DNA from: Acidobacteriota bacterium
GTDB lineage: Bacteria; Acidobacteriota; Holophagae; Acanthopleuribacterales; Acanthopleuribacteraceae
Reading direction: 5' to 3'
Length of the DNA: 64,000 nt
Assembly (NCBI GenBank): GCA_030066195.1
Contig: JASJCB010000052.1
Span: 1 to 64,000, forward strand
Below the pieces are notes generated by a model, which saw only the letters and a program-made list of their open reading frames with translations, was not told where the DNA came from and ran no database searches. This document shows, one piece after another, positions 57,477 to 64,000 of the stretch. Positions within the stretch are counted from its first letter, which is position 1. The number at the start of each line of letters is the position of its first letter. Made by a program: the position numbers and the translations under genes.

Positions 57477-59663
57477 TCAACCGTGCTCGGGCCGCCGACA
57501 CAAGCAGCAGCGAAAGCCGATGAGGTCGTCGCGGTCCCAGACGTGGTCCCTGAGGCGGTTCGAAGCCCGCAGGGAGTCGGCGTCGCTGAGCCAGGCGCCG
57601 CCACGCAGCGCCCGCACGGCAGCATCGCCCTCCTGGTGGTACGGATCTTCCGTTATCGATTGCCGCTGTTGGTATACCCGTTCGGACCAATGATCCCAGC
57701 ACCACTCCCAGACATTGCCCGCCATGTCCTGTGCCCCTTCCGGCGTAGCGCCTTGCGGATAGGAGCCGACATCGGTTGTTTTGCCAACCGTCCCGCCGAA
57801 ATTGGCCAACTCCTTGGAAGGTTTCTGGGGCCCCCAAGGATACGGGCGGTTCTCGCTGCCACGAGCTGCCAATTCCCACTGAGCCTCCGTGGGCAGCATT
57901 ACCGAGAAGCCCTCCGGTAAGGCCATGGTTTCGGTCAACCATTTGCAGTAGGCGTTTGCTTCAAACCAACCGACGCCGACCACGGGTTGCTCATCCCCAT
58001 TGAAGCTGTTACGTTCCCAACCGCCGGGCTTGTCCCAGCCCTTCGACCGAAGCCGATCCCAGCCCTTATCTGTCCAAAAGTGCTGCTCTTTATACCCGCC
58101 GGCTTCCCGGAAAAGACGGAACTCCCGGTTGGTAACCGGGTGGCGGCCCAGCCAAAAACCTTCGGTGATCCGCACCTGGTGGGCCGGTTTTTCCCAGCTA
58201 CCTCCGCTGTTATTACCCATGGTGAATTCACCGGGGGCGATGGTGACCCAATCATCGCCGGGGTTGAAGTCGTTTGGAGCCTTGGGGTCGGGTTGAGACA
58301 TTTTGTCCGGACTGGGAGGTTCCAGGGCGGCCAGGAAGGCTTCAACGGATTGGAATCGATCCTCGACACGCCAGGATACAGCCTTGGTAACGGCTTTTTT
58401 GAAACGGAGGGAACAGGGTAGCTTTTCGATGATTCCCCGGGCATCCCTGATCACGTCCATGGGAAGGTCTTTGCCGTACAGGGCAAACAAGGTGGTCATG
58501 CCAAGTCCGTAGACATCGGCCTCTACGCCGGCGCCTCGGGCGTCGGCCATGGCTTCAGGGGCCGCGTAGACAAAGGTGCCCAATCCCATTCCCGTACGGG
58601 TTCCCCCCGTGGTGTCCGCCGCCTTGACCAGGTCGAAGTCCGTCAAACAGGCTCCGCCGTTGCTATCCAGCAGGATATTCCCCGGTTTGATATCGCGATG
58701 CACCAAACCATGTCGGTGCGCATGGCACAGTGCGTCCCCAACCGCACGAATCACGCTTAAAGCTTCTTCCAAAGGCAATCCGTCCTTCACCACCCGGTCG
58801 CGTAAGTTACCGCCGTCGCAATAGGCCATCACGAAGTAGGCCAGATGTTCGTCCTCGCAACGTTCGGCCAGGACACGTACAATGCCGGGATGTTGCAGTT
58901 CTCCCATGCGACGGGCGCCGCGAAAGAACCTCTCCCGGCGTGTTCGATCATCGGCATATTGTCCGTGCAGTATCTTTGCCGCCACCACCCGTTCCTGTTC
59001 CAGGTCATAGGCTTTCCAGACCCTGGCAAACCCGCCCTGGCCCAGAACTTCGATCAGTTCATAACGCTCCGAAAGAACCTCTTCAGGGTGAGGTTGGTTT
59101 CCATTGCGCAACTGACGGCGAAGTTTCAGAATATCTGCCCGGAGTTCGGTGGTGGGTTCGCCCGCGATGGTTGCCTGTTTCAATTGTGCTTTTTTCTCTT
59201 TCAGTAAAGCGTCCTCGTCCATGGGCCGGTCATGTGAAACCGGTTTGGGTGCATCCTTACCGATCTGTCCTAGCAACCGGGACAATTCATCCTCGCGACC
59301 GCCCGGCTCGCGGAAGTCGGCCCGGGTCAGCATATCCAACCGCTGGGGTAGAGGGCATTCAGTCAGCATGATCGGCAGCAGACGTCCCTGCAAAGCCATG
59401 GGGTCCTTATGCTGGAGCAGCAGGGCCTCGAATGCCGATGCTTCACTTTTCAACCAGGAAGGACTTAAGACCAGGATGGTGAAAGCGCTATGGGCCACCG
59501 CGTATTCTCTATTGACGATTTCGGGTTTGCCTATTTCAAAATCGCGGATATCGATACAAACCCGGCAGCCTGCCTGTTCCAGGCGGGGAAGCAACCAGTT
59601 GCGAACCCAATTGCCGTCCTGTTCGCTGTAGCTGATAAAGATATCGAATTGAGAATCGGTCAA
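57477..59663 (-). CDS. TIR - Ser/Thr protein kinase - FGE-sulfatase fusion protein
   Basis: The 728-residue soluble protein has three domains. A TIR domain (about 5-135) begins FDIFISYSEQD and keeps the usual strand-loop pattern. After a charged helical linker (about 145-195) comes a Hanks-type kinase (about 205-455) with GQGGFARVW, VAAKIL, HRDIKPGN and an APE motif; the Mg-binding DFG is DFD (TDFDLVKA). The C-terminal third (about 475-725) is a formylglycine-generating-enzyme-like (C-type lectin) fold with PGEFTMG, HPVTNREF, LPTEAQWELAARG, GNVWEWCWD and RGGAW..SNRLRD..IGFRCC. The last segment resembles the variable region of retroelement-diversified proteins. TIR domains in bacteria are often NADases in defence or signalling; here the kinase could gate it and the FGE domain sense a ligand, but that is inference. 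The gene stands alone between two copies of the palindromic element, with its own terminator. Confidence 0.88.
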   Translation of the reverse strand: MTDSQFDIFISYSEQDGNWVRNWLLPRLEQAGCRVCIDIRDFEIGKPEIVNREYAVAHSAFTILVLSPSWLKSEASAFEALLLQHKDPMALQGRLLPIMLTECPLPQRLDMLTRADFREPGGREDELSRLLGQIGKDAPKPVSHDRPMDEDALLKEKKAQLKQATIAGEPTTELRADILKLRRQLRNGNQPHPEEVLSERYELIEVLGQGGFARVWKAYDLEQERVVAAKILHGQYADDRTRRERFFRGARRMGELQHPGIVRVLAERCEDEHLAYFVMAYCDGGNLRDRVVKDGLPLEEALSVIRAVGDALCHAHRHGLVHRDIKPGNILLDSNGGACLTDFDLVKAADTTGGTRTGMGLGTFVYAAPEAMADARGAGVEADVYGLGMTTLFALYGKDLPMDVIRDARGIIEKLPCSLRFKKAVTKAVSWRVEDRFQSVEAFLAALEPPSPDKMSQPDPKAPNDFNPGDDWVTIAPGEFTMGNNSGGSWEKPAHQVRITEGFWLGRHPVTNREFRLFREAGGYKEQHFWTDKGWDRLRSKGWDKPGGWERNSFNGDEQPVVGVGWFEANAYCKWLTETMALPEGFSVMLPTEAQWELAARGSENRPYPWGPQKPSKELANFGGTVGKTTDVGSYPQGATPEGAQDMAGNVWEWCWDHWSERVYQQRQSITEDPYHQEGDAAVRALRGGAWLSDADSLRASNRLRDHVWDRDDLIGFRCCLCRRPEHG

Positions 59664-59727
59664 GGCTGTGACACTCCATAGCGTTGCTTCACTTTATCAT
59701 GGGGATTCGCTTGGGTGAACAGCACAT

Positions 59728-60140
59728 CGAATGTAAATGCGAGCATCAACCCGGGCATGCAAGCCGAGAATCGCCCTCCGGGCGAGACGAGGCGGCCCCC
59801 CTGGGCGCGCGCGCATCCTGCGTGCATTTCCAGACGGTTGCGTTGGAATGACCGTGGGTCATGAATAAAGTCGGGAAGTTGCAAGTTACCCTTCTTCCCG
59901 CATTCACCATGCCCTGATTACCCTCCGCCCAGCCGGGATTTTGTACCACTGGACGAGCATGAGGCCCGTGTGCAGGGAAGCAAAGCCTTAAAGAAGCAAG
60001 CTTCCATTGCAACTTCCGAGGTCCATTTAAAACCTACGGTCATTCTGATGCAATCGTCTGGAAATGCACGCAGGATGCGTGCGCGCCCAGGGGAGCCGCC
60101 TCGCCTCGCCCGGGGGGCGAATCTCGGCTTGCATGCATGT
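59728..60140. mobile_element. Palindromic repeat element, copy 3 (MITE-like, most complete)
   Basis: The left arm (about 59756-59888) and right arm (about 60009-60136) are long imperfect inverted repeats. They end in GCATGCAAGCCGAGAATCGCC and, inverted, GGCGAATCTCGGCTTGCATG. The centre matches copy 2 closely. Each arm contains its own short dyad (ACGCATCCTGCGT type). No open frame is conserved and no transposase is encoded. It sits immediately upstream of the TIR-kinase gene start. Confidence 0.85.
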
Positions 60141-60811
60141 AGGATGCGTACGCGCCCGGACAAGTTTGTTACTTTTAGCTAAAAATCACCTCATTTGGTT
60201 GTCAGACCTGTAATTTGGCTGAATTTCATCACTTTTTTGCCAAAAAGACCCCTTGGATCGGCACGAAAGGATCTTTTGCCCGGGAATGGGACCGGTCGGC
60301 GGTCGCCAGGGTAGTTCCGTTCCCGGGAACAGGACTGGTTTCGGGGTCAACGACCGGTTCCGTTCCCGGGAGTGGTTATACCTGAGCGGTTCGAAGGTGG
60401 TTCCAATCCCGGAAAAGTACGCAACGAGACGTCAACTCGGGTTGTTTTTCGCGGAAATGTGCCCAAAGCTCTCGATCAGGGAAGCTCCAAACTCGGCGTA
60501 AAGTTGTGAAATCGACAGCTCACGGCGCCGATTTTGGGGAATGATACAGCTTTATGAGTTCTCAGTGTCCGATTCCCGGGTCAAAAACGCCTTTTTCAGG
60601 TATGAAAAACCCGGCTTCCGGGCTTCGTGTTGTTATTTCTATTTTGACAATACCTCCGCCCGGGAACGATGCCCCGTTTCGATCCCCGAGTGCAATTGGA
60701 ATCCCTCGGCATGCTACTTACTTGACGCTGATCAGCCTTTGACTTAGGATGGTGGCTAGCGATTTTGCAACTTCTTCCAGGCTGAAAAATCTTTCATTTC
60801 CAGGCGAACGA
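60141..60811. other. Intergenic region before the signalling operon
   Basis: No gene is supported. Short frames here have no start-site support and are broken by the 43-bp repeat, whose length is not a multiple of three. Besides that repeat, more CCCGGG-containing segments occur near 60576 and 60659. No clear promoter could be placed for the operon that begins at 60812. Confidence 0.4.
60279..60420. repeat. 43-bp degenerate tandem repeat, about four copies
   Basis: CCCGGG(A) occurs at 60279, 60322, 60365 and (as CCCGGA) 60408, exactly 43 bases apart each time. Shared flanks are TTCC(G/A)(T/A)T before and (A/G)(A/C/T)..GG(A/T) with GGT boxes after. Between these anchors the units have diverged. 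Confidence 0.75.
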
Positions 60812-62368
60812 ATGAACAAGGTGCTGATTGTCGAGGACAGCAAGTTCGTGGCCAAGGTGGTCAAACGAACCGTGGAAAAGTCTTTGGGATTGGAAGTCGA
60901 GGTTGCCGGCACCCTGGCCGAGGCTCAGGTTCTGCTGGCTCGTGATGCCGATCGCTTTTTCATTGCGGTTGTCGACTTGAACCTGCCCGACGCCCGCAAC
61001 GGGGAAGCCGTCGAGGAAGTGAAGCGGTACGGCATCGCGCCCATTGTCTTCACCGGTAAGTTGGACGGGGAAACCCGCTCCGCCATTCTCGAGCGCGGTG
61101 TGGTCGACTATGTCTTCAAGAGTAACCAGAACGAGATGGGCTACCTTATCCGGCTCATCGACCGCATCCGCCGCAATCAATTCATCAAGATCCTGATCGT
61201 GGACGACAGTCTGACCGCGAGAATGGTGCTGAAGAACCTGCTGGAAATCCATCGCTTCCAGGTCATCGAGGCCGGTTCTCCCGCCCGAGCCCTGGACTGC
61301 CTGAGAGAGCACCCCGATATCCGCCTGGCCACATTGGACTACCACATGCCCGGGATGAACGGCGCGGAACTGGTGACGGAAATCCGCACATTTCGCGGCC
61401 GCGAGGAACTGGCGATTATCGGGATCTCAAGCCAGGGGGCGGGTCAACTGTCCGCGTTACTGCTGAAGGCGGGCGCCAATGACTTTTTGTCGAAACCCTT
61501 CGTCAACGAAGAGTTCTACTGCCGCGTCATGCAGAACCTGGAAGTGATCGAGCGCAATCTGGAGTTGGCCGAGGCCAATCGCAAGATCACCAGCCTCAAC
61601 AGGAAACTGCGCAAGGAAAACGTACGACTGAGCACCGAACTGGAAGTCACCAAACGCCTGCAACAGATGATCCTGCCCACCGAGGAGGAACTGGAGGCCG
61701 TGGAACACCTGGACATCGCCGGTTTCATGGAACCGGCGGACGAGGTGGGCGGCGACTACTACGACGTGTTGCAGGCGGGCGATCGCATCAAGATCGGTAT
61801 GGGCGACGTCACCGGTCACGGCCTGGAATCCGGCGTGGTGATGTTGATGACCCAGACGGCGGTGCGCACCCTGCTCAACGCCGGGGTCACCGATCCGGTC
61901 CACTATATGGATGCCCTCAATCGCACCATCTGTGACAATGTCCGTCGCATGAAGGCCGACAAGAGCCTGACCCTGTGCCTGCTGGATTATCAGCCCGGCC
62001 GGGTTACCCTGAGCGGCCAACATGAAGAAATGATCACGGTGCGCGGCGACGGCCGGGTGGAGTTGGTAGACACCATGGACCTGGGTTTCCCCATCGGTCT
62101 GGACGACGACATTCGCGAGTTCGTCAATGCATCCACTGTCAAGTTGGAGGCGGGCGACGGCGTGGTGCTGTATACCGACGGCATTACCGAGGCCGAAAAT
62201 CCCGACGGAGAGCAGTACGGTCTGGAACGTATGTGCGCCGTCATTCAACGCAATTGGAGCCAACCCGCCGCCGTAGTCAAGCAGGCTGTCATCGACGACC
62301 TGCACGGCTATATCGACGGACATCATATCTATGACGACATCTCGTTGCTGGTCCTGAAACAACGCTGA
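60812..62368 (+). CDS. Double response-regulator PP2C (SpoIIE-type) phosphatase
   Basis: The 518-residue protein has two receiver domains (about 2-120 and 126-245). The first has VLIVEDS and phosphoacceptor Asp55 in VVDLNLPD. The second has ILIVDDS, LDYHMPGMNG and the conserved Lys in FLSKPF. A coiled coil (about 250-295) links them to a PP2C/SpoIIE-like Ser/Thr phosphatase (about 310-518) with EVGGDYYDV, GDVTGHG, LYTDGITEA and YDDISLLVLK, all metal-ligand motifs intact. RsbU/IcfG-type proteins of this kind dephosphorylate STAS-domain antagonists in partner-switching pathways, here under control of phosphorylation by unseen histidine kinases. ATG 60812 is preferred over ATG 60749 because the receiver domain starts there and AGGCGA lies upstream. 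It heads the operon with the ATPase (19 bp away) and the STAS protein. Confidence 0.88.
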   Translation: MNKVLIVEDSKFVAKVVKRTVEKSLGLEVEVAGTLAEAQVLLARDADRFFIAVVDLNLPDARNGEAVEEVKRYGIAPIVFTGKLDGETRSAILERGVVDYVFKSNQNEMGYLIRLIDRIRRNQFIKILIVDDSLTARMVLKNLLEIHRFQVIEAGSPARALDCLREHPDIRLATLDYHMPGMNGAELVTEIRTFRGREELAIIGISSQGAGQLSALLLKAGANDFLSKPFVNEEFYCRVMQNLEVIERNLELAEANRKITSLNRKLRKENVRLSTELEVTKRLQQMILPTEEELEAVEHLDIAGFMEPADEVGGDYYDVLQAGDRIKIGMGDVTGHGLESGVVMLMTQTAVRTLLNAGVTDPVHYMDALNRTICDNVRRMKADKSLTLCLLDYQPGRVTLSGQHEEMITVRGDGRVELVDTMDLGFPIGLDDDIREFVNASTVKLEAGDGVVLYTDGITEAENPDGEQYGLERMCAVIQRNWSQPAAVVKQAVIDDLHGYIDGHHIYDDISLLVLKQR

Positions 62369-62386
62369 ACGAGACGGAGTGATCTC

Positions 62387-62953
62387 ATGGCGCAACAATT
62401 CGGCGACTTCCGGCCGAGGAGAAAAGAAAACCAGGAATACCTGACGATCGGCTTTTCGCCAGAGTCCCTGCCTATTCAGGAGCGCCGGCGCAATAAAGGA
62501 CTCTCGGCCGATTTTCTGGGCGATTACCTGAGTTCCTTTTTCCCCGGCGACGAGAAGGAGGCTCGCTTCAAGCGCGAAGAAGTGCGGAGCGGCGTCAGTT
62601 ACATCGCCAATGAGTTGTTGGAAAACGCCATGAAATACAACTACGGCCCGGCGAATGCGGGCATCGAGATCACCATGGAACTGGATCCGGGCGAGATTCG
62701 CTTCTACGTCTCCAACAGCGTCGGTCCCGACGATGGCGACGCCTTCAAAGCGCTCATCCACCGGCTGTTGACCGGGGAACCGGGCGAACTGCTGGTGGAG
62801 CAATTGGAGCGCAATGCCGAAGAAGATGCGGAGGAGGGGTCCGGCCTGGGTTACCTGACAATGCTCAACGATTACAAAGCCCGCCTGGCCTGGGCCTTCG
62901 AAGAAATGGACGGTTGGCAATCTGTCACCACCCTGGTCAGACTTCCTGTATAA
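62387..62953 (+). CDS. GHKL ATPase-like regulator (slr1658/DUF6272 type)
   Basis: The 188-residue cytosolic protein carries a histidine-kinase-like ATPase fold without a dimerisation/phosphoacceptor domain. The N-box is visible as ANELLENAMKYN (about 72-83) and the G2 box as GSGLGYLTML (about 152-161). This matches the slr1658 group, which pairs genetically with slr1659-type STAS proteins and SpoIIE phosphatases. By analogy with RsbW it would phosphorylate or bind the STAS protein encoded next. The canonical G1 box (DxGxG) is not clearly visible (PDDGDAF near 113 may replace it), so kinase activity is uncertain. It lies 18 bp after the phosphatase gene and 34 bp before the STAS gene. Confidence 0.75.
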   Translation: MAQQFGDFRPRRKENQEYLTIGFSPESLPIQERRRNKGLSADFLGDYLSSFFPGDEKEARFKREEVRSGVSYIANELLENAMKYNYGPANAGIEITMELDPGEIRFYVSNSVGPDDGDAFKALIHRLLTGEPGELLVEQLERNAEEDAEEGSGLGYLTMLNDYKARLAWAFEEMDGWQSVTTLVRLPV

Positions 62954-62987
62954 TCCCGCCTATCATCACGCAAACCTGGAGAAATGA

Positions 62988-63332
62988 ATGGAAATCAAAG
63001 CAGATGACTACCGAATCCACTATGATGCTGCCGAAGCCAGGATCGTTTGCTCGGGGAACTTCCGCTTGCAAGGCCGGGACTATGCACCAGTCGTGGACCT
63101 GTTGAACCGGGCGGCGGACGCCAAACCGGAGAAGATCACGCTGGACCTGCGCGCGTTGAAGTTTCTCAACAGTTCGGGCATCAATACCTTTTCCAAATTC
63201 GTCATCAGGGTCCGCAAGCACGGCGTCAGCGCCGTCGAAGTATTGGGCAGCACCGCCGTTCCCTGGCAGAGTAAGTCTCTCAAGAATTTACAACGGCTGA
63301 AGAAAGACCTGGTGCTGACCCTGGAGGACTGA
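62988..63332 (+). CDS. STAS-domain regulator (slr1659-type anti-anti-sigma-like)
   Basis: The 114-residue single-domain STAS-like protein has the hallmark loop LKFLNSSGINTFSKF at about residues 58-72. The Ser-Ser-Gly there is the expected phosphorylation site. Strands and helices match SpoIIAA/RsbV-like folds, including an early beta-strand pair around IHYDAAEARIVCSG. Its likely partners are the preceding ATPase (kinase or sequestering partner) and the PP2C phosphatase. No sigma factor is encoded in the window, so the output is probably not transcription but the downstream cyclase, whose gene starts three bases after this stop. Confidence 0.8.
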   Translation: MEIKADDYRIHYDAAEARIVCSGNFRLQGRDYAPVVDLLNRAADAKPEKITLDLRALKFLNSSGINTFSKFVIRVRKHGVSAVEVLGSTAVPWQSKSLKNLQRLKKDLVLTLED

Positions 63333-63335
63333 GCT

Positions 63336-64000
63336 TTGGAAAAACCCTCCCGCGAGGCTTTGCTGGCGGAGATCGCCGACCTGCGCGCCCAATTGGAAGA
63401 GGTGCGTTCGGAGAAGGAAGACCTGGAGACCATGCTCGAAATGACCACCGAGCACTCCGACGCCATGGGAGAGGTGCTGCACGACCGCGCCGAAGAAGCC
63501 CTGCGCCAAAGCGAGCAACGGCTGCGTATGATCGTGGAAGCCACCCCGGTGCCGATGATGATCTACACCGCCGACGATTATCGCGTGGTCTTCGTCAACG
63601 ATATGGTGGGTCCGGCCTTGGGGGTTGCCGCGGACGATATGCTCGGCCGCACGGTGGACGCCTTCTTCGGCGAGCCGCTGCCGCCCGCCATGATAGGCGG
63701 TGAAGAGATCGATGAGCAGGAAATGCCCATTCATCGCGCCGACGGCGCCGACAGGTGGGTGGAGATCTCCATCCGTTCGCTGGAATTCAATGAAAAACCC
63801 GCCCGACTGTGCGCCTTCCACGACATCACCGAGCGCAAGCTGCGCTTCGATGCCTCCAGCCGCTTCGTACCCTCGGAGTTCCTCTCGTTCTTCAATAAGG
63901 ACAGCATCGTCGAACTGGCGTTGGGCGATTTCGTCAGCGAACAAATGGCGGTCATGTTCTCGGACGTTCGTAGTTTCACCACCATTTCGGAAGGCATGAC
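63336..64000 (+). CDS. PAS-domain adenylate/guanylate cyclase (3' end beyond the window)
   Basis: The frame opens at TTG 63336 with GGAGG (63323-63327) upstream and is open to the right edge. It begins with a coiled coil (about 1-60, Glu/Leu-rich heptads). A PAS domain follows (about 62-165) with RMIVEATPVPMMIYTADD and the C-terminal FHDITERK signature. Then RFVPSEFLSFFNKDSIVELALGD (split about 172-195) and VMFSDVRSFTTISEGMT mark the start of a class III nucleotide cyclase domain, whose first metal-binding Asp is in FSDVRSF. The rest of the catalytic domain lies outside the window, so cAMP versus cGMP cannot be judged. It is translationally close to the STAS gene and is the likely output of the operon. 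Confidence 0.85.
   Translation, partial: MEKPSREALLAEIADLRAQLEEVRSEKEDLETMLEMTTEHSDAMGEVLHDRAEEALRQSEQRLRMIVEATPVPMMIYTADDYRVVFVNDMVGPALGVAADDMLGRTVDAFFGEPLPPAMIGGEEIDEQEMPIHRADGADRWVEISIRSLEFNEKPARLCAFHDITERKLRFDASSRFVPSEFLSFFNKDSIVELALGDFVSEQMAVMFSDVRSFTTISEGM

Noticed and set aside
60253-60501. 82-codon plus-strand open frame
   Set aside because: It runs through the 43-bp repeat, whose period breaks any reading-frame periodicity, and has no ribosome site.
61457-62920. 487-codon minus-strand open frame
   Set aside because: It is antisense to the phosphatase and ATPase genes, which carry intact catalytic motifs.

Overview
The window is about 60% GC and is dominated by one giant, same-strand biosynthetic locus (11192-54900). 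Four collinear genes encode a 12-module hybrid NRPS-PKS. The surrounding genes are an FtsX-type ABC permease, a secreted DUF3103-like protein, carboxypeptidase-regulatory-like repeats, a TIR-kinase-FGE fusion, a six-bladed beta-propeller protein and a slr1658/slr1659-type signalling operon. Together they suggest a large-genome, Gram-negative, secondary-metabolite-rich bacterium of the Acidobacteriota (Holophagae/Acanthopleuribacter-like) or myxobacterial type. That placement is inference from gene content; no rRNA or marker gene is present.

Layout. 1-2311: minus-strand ABC permease, broken at the left edge by a perfect 124-bp fold-back. 2385-7205: small EamA-like membrane protein, MarR regulator, membrane-anchored beta-sandwich repeat protein, and an unknown protein. 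7252-8480: secreted DUF3103-like protein with its terminator. 8481-9451: non-coding region holding a 42-bp repeat array in two opposed blocks. 9452-10690: sterol-desaturase/fatty-acid-hydroxylase family membrane protein. 11192-54900: the NRPS-PKS.

The assembly line, read by domain motifs and specificity-pocket residues. NRPS-1: C-A(Gly)[luciferase-like monooxygenase inside A]-T, KS-AT-ACP (no reduction), C-A(Gly)[N-methyltransferase]-T, Cy-A(Cys)[oxidase]-T. NRPS-2: TubC dock-C-A(Thr-like)-T-C-A(?)-T. NRPS-3: C-A(?)-T-C-A(?)-T-C-A(?)-T. NRPS-4: TubC dock-C-C*-A(basic residue?)-T-C-A(aminoadipate-like)-T-C-A(Thr-like)-T-TE. The inferred product is a peptide-polyketide containing an oxidised glycine, one unreduced C2 unit, sarcosine, a thiazole and about eight further residues, released by a type I thioesterase. 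No epimerisation domains, MbtH, phosphopantetheinyl transferase or exporter are seen in the window.

55020-56336: two small secreted proteins, one of them Cys-rich. 56385-60420: a repeat-rich area with three copies of a palindromic element of roughly 300-420 bp, a remnant of a gene 3' end, a TIR-Ser/Thr kinase-FGE protein gene and a 43-bp tandem repeat. 60812-64000: an operon of a double-receiver PP2C phosphatase, a GHKL ATPase, a STAS protein and a PAS-adenylate cyclase that runs off the right edge. It looks like a partner-switching module feeding cyclic-nucleotide signalling.
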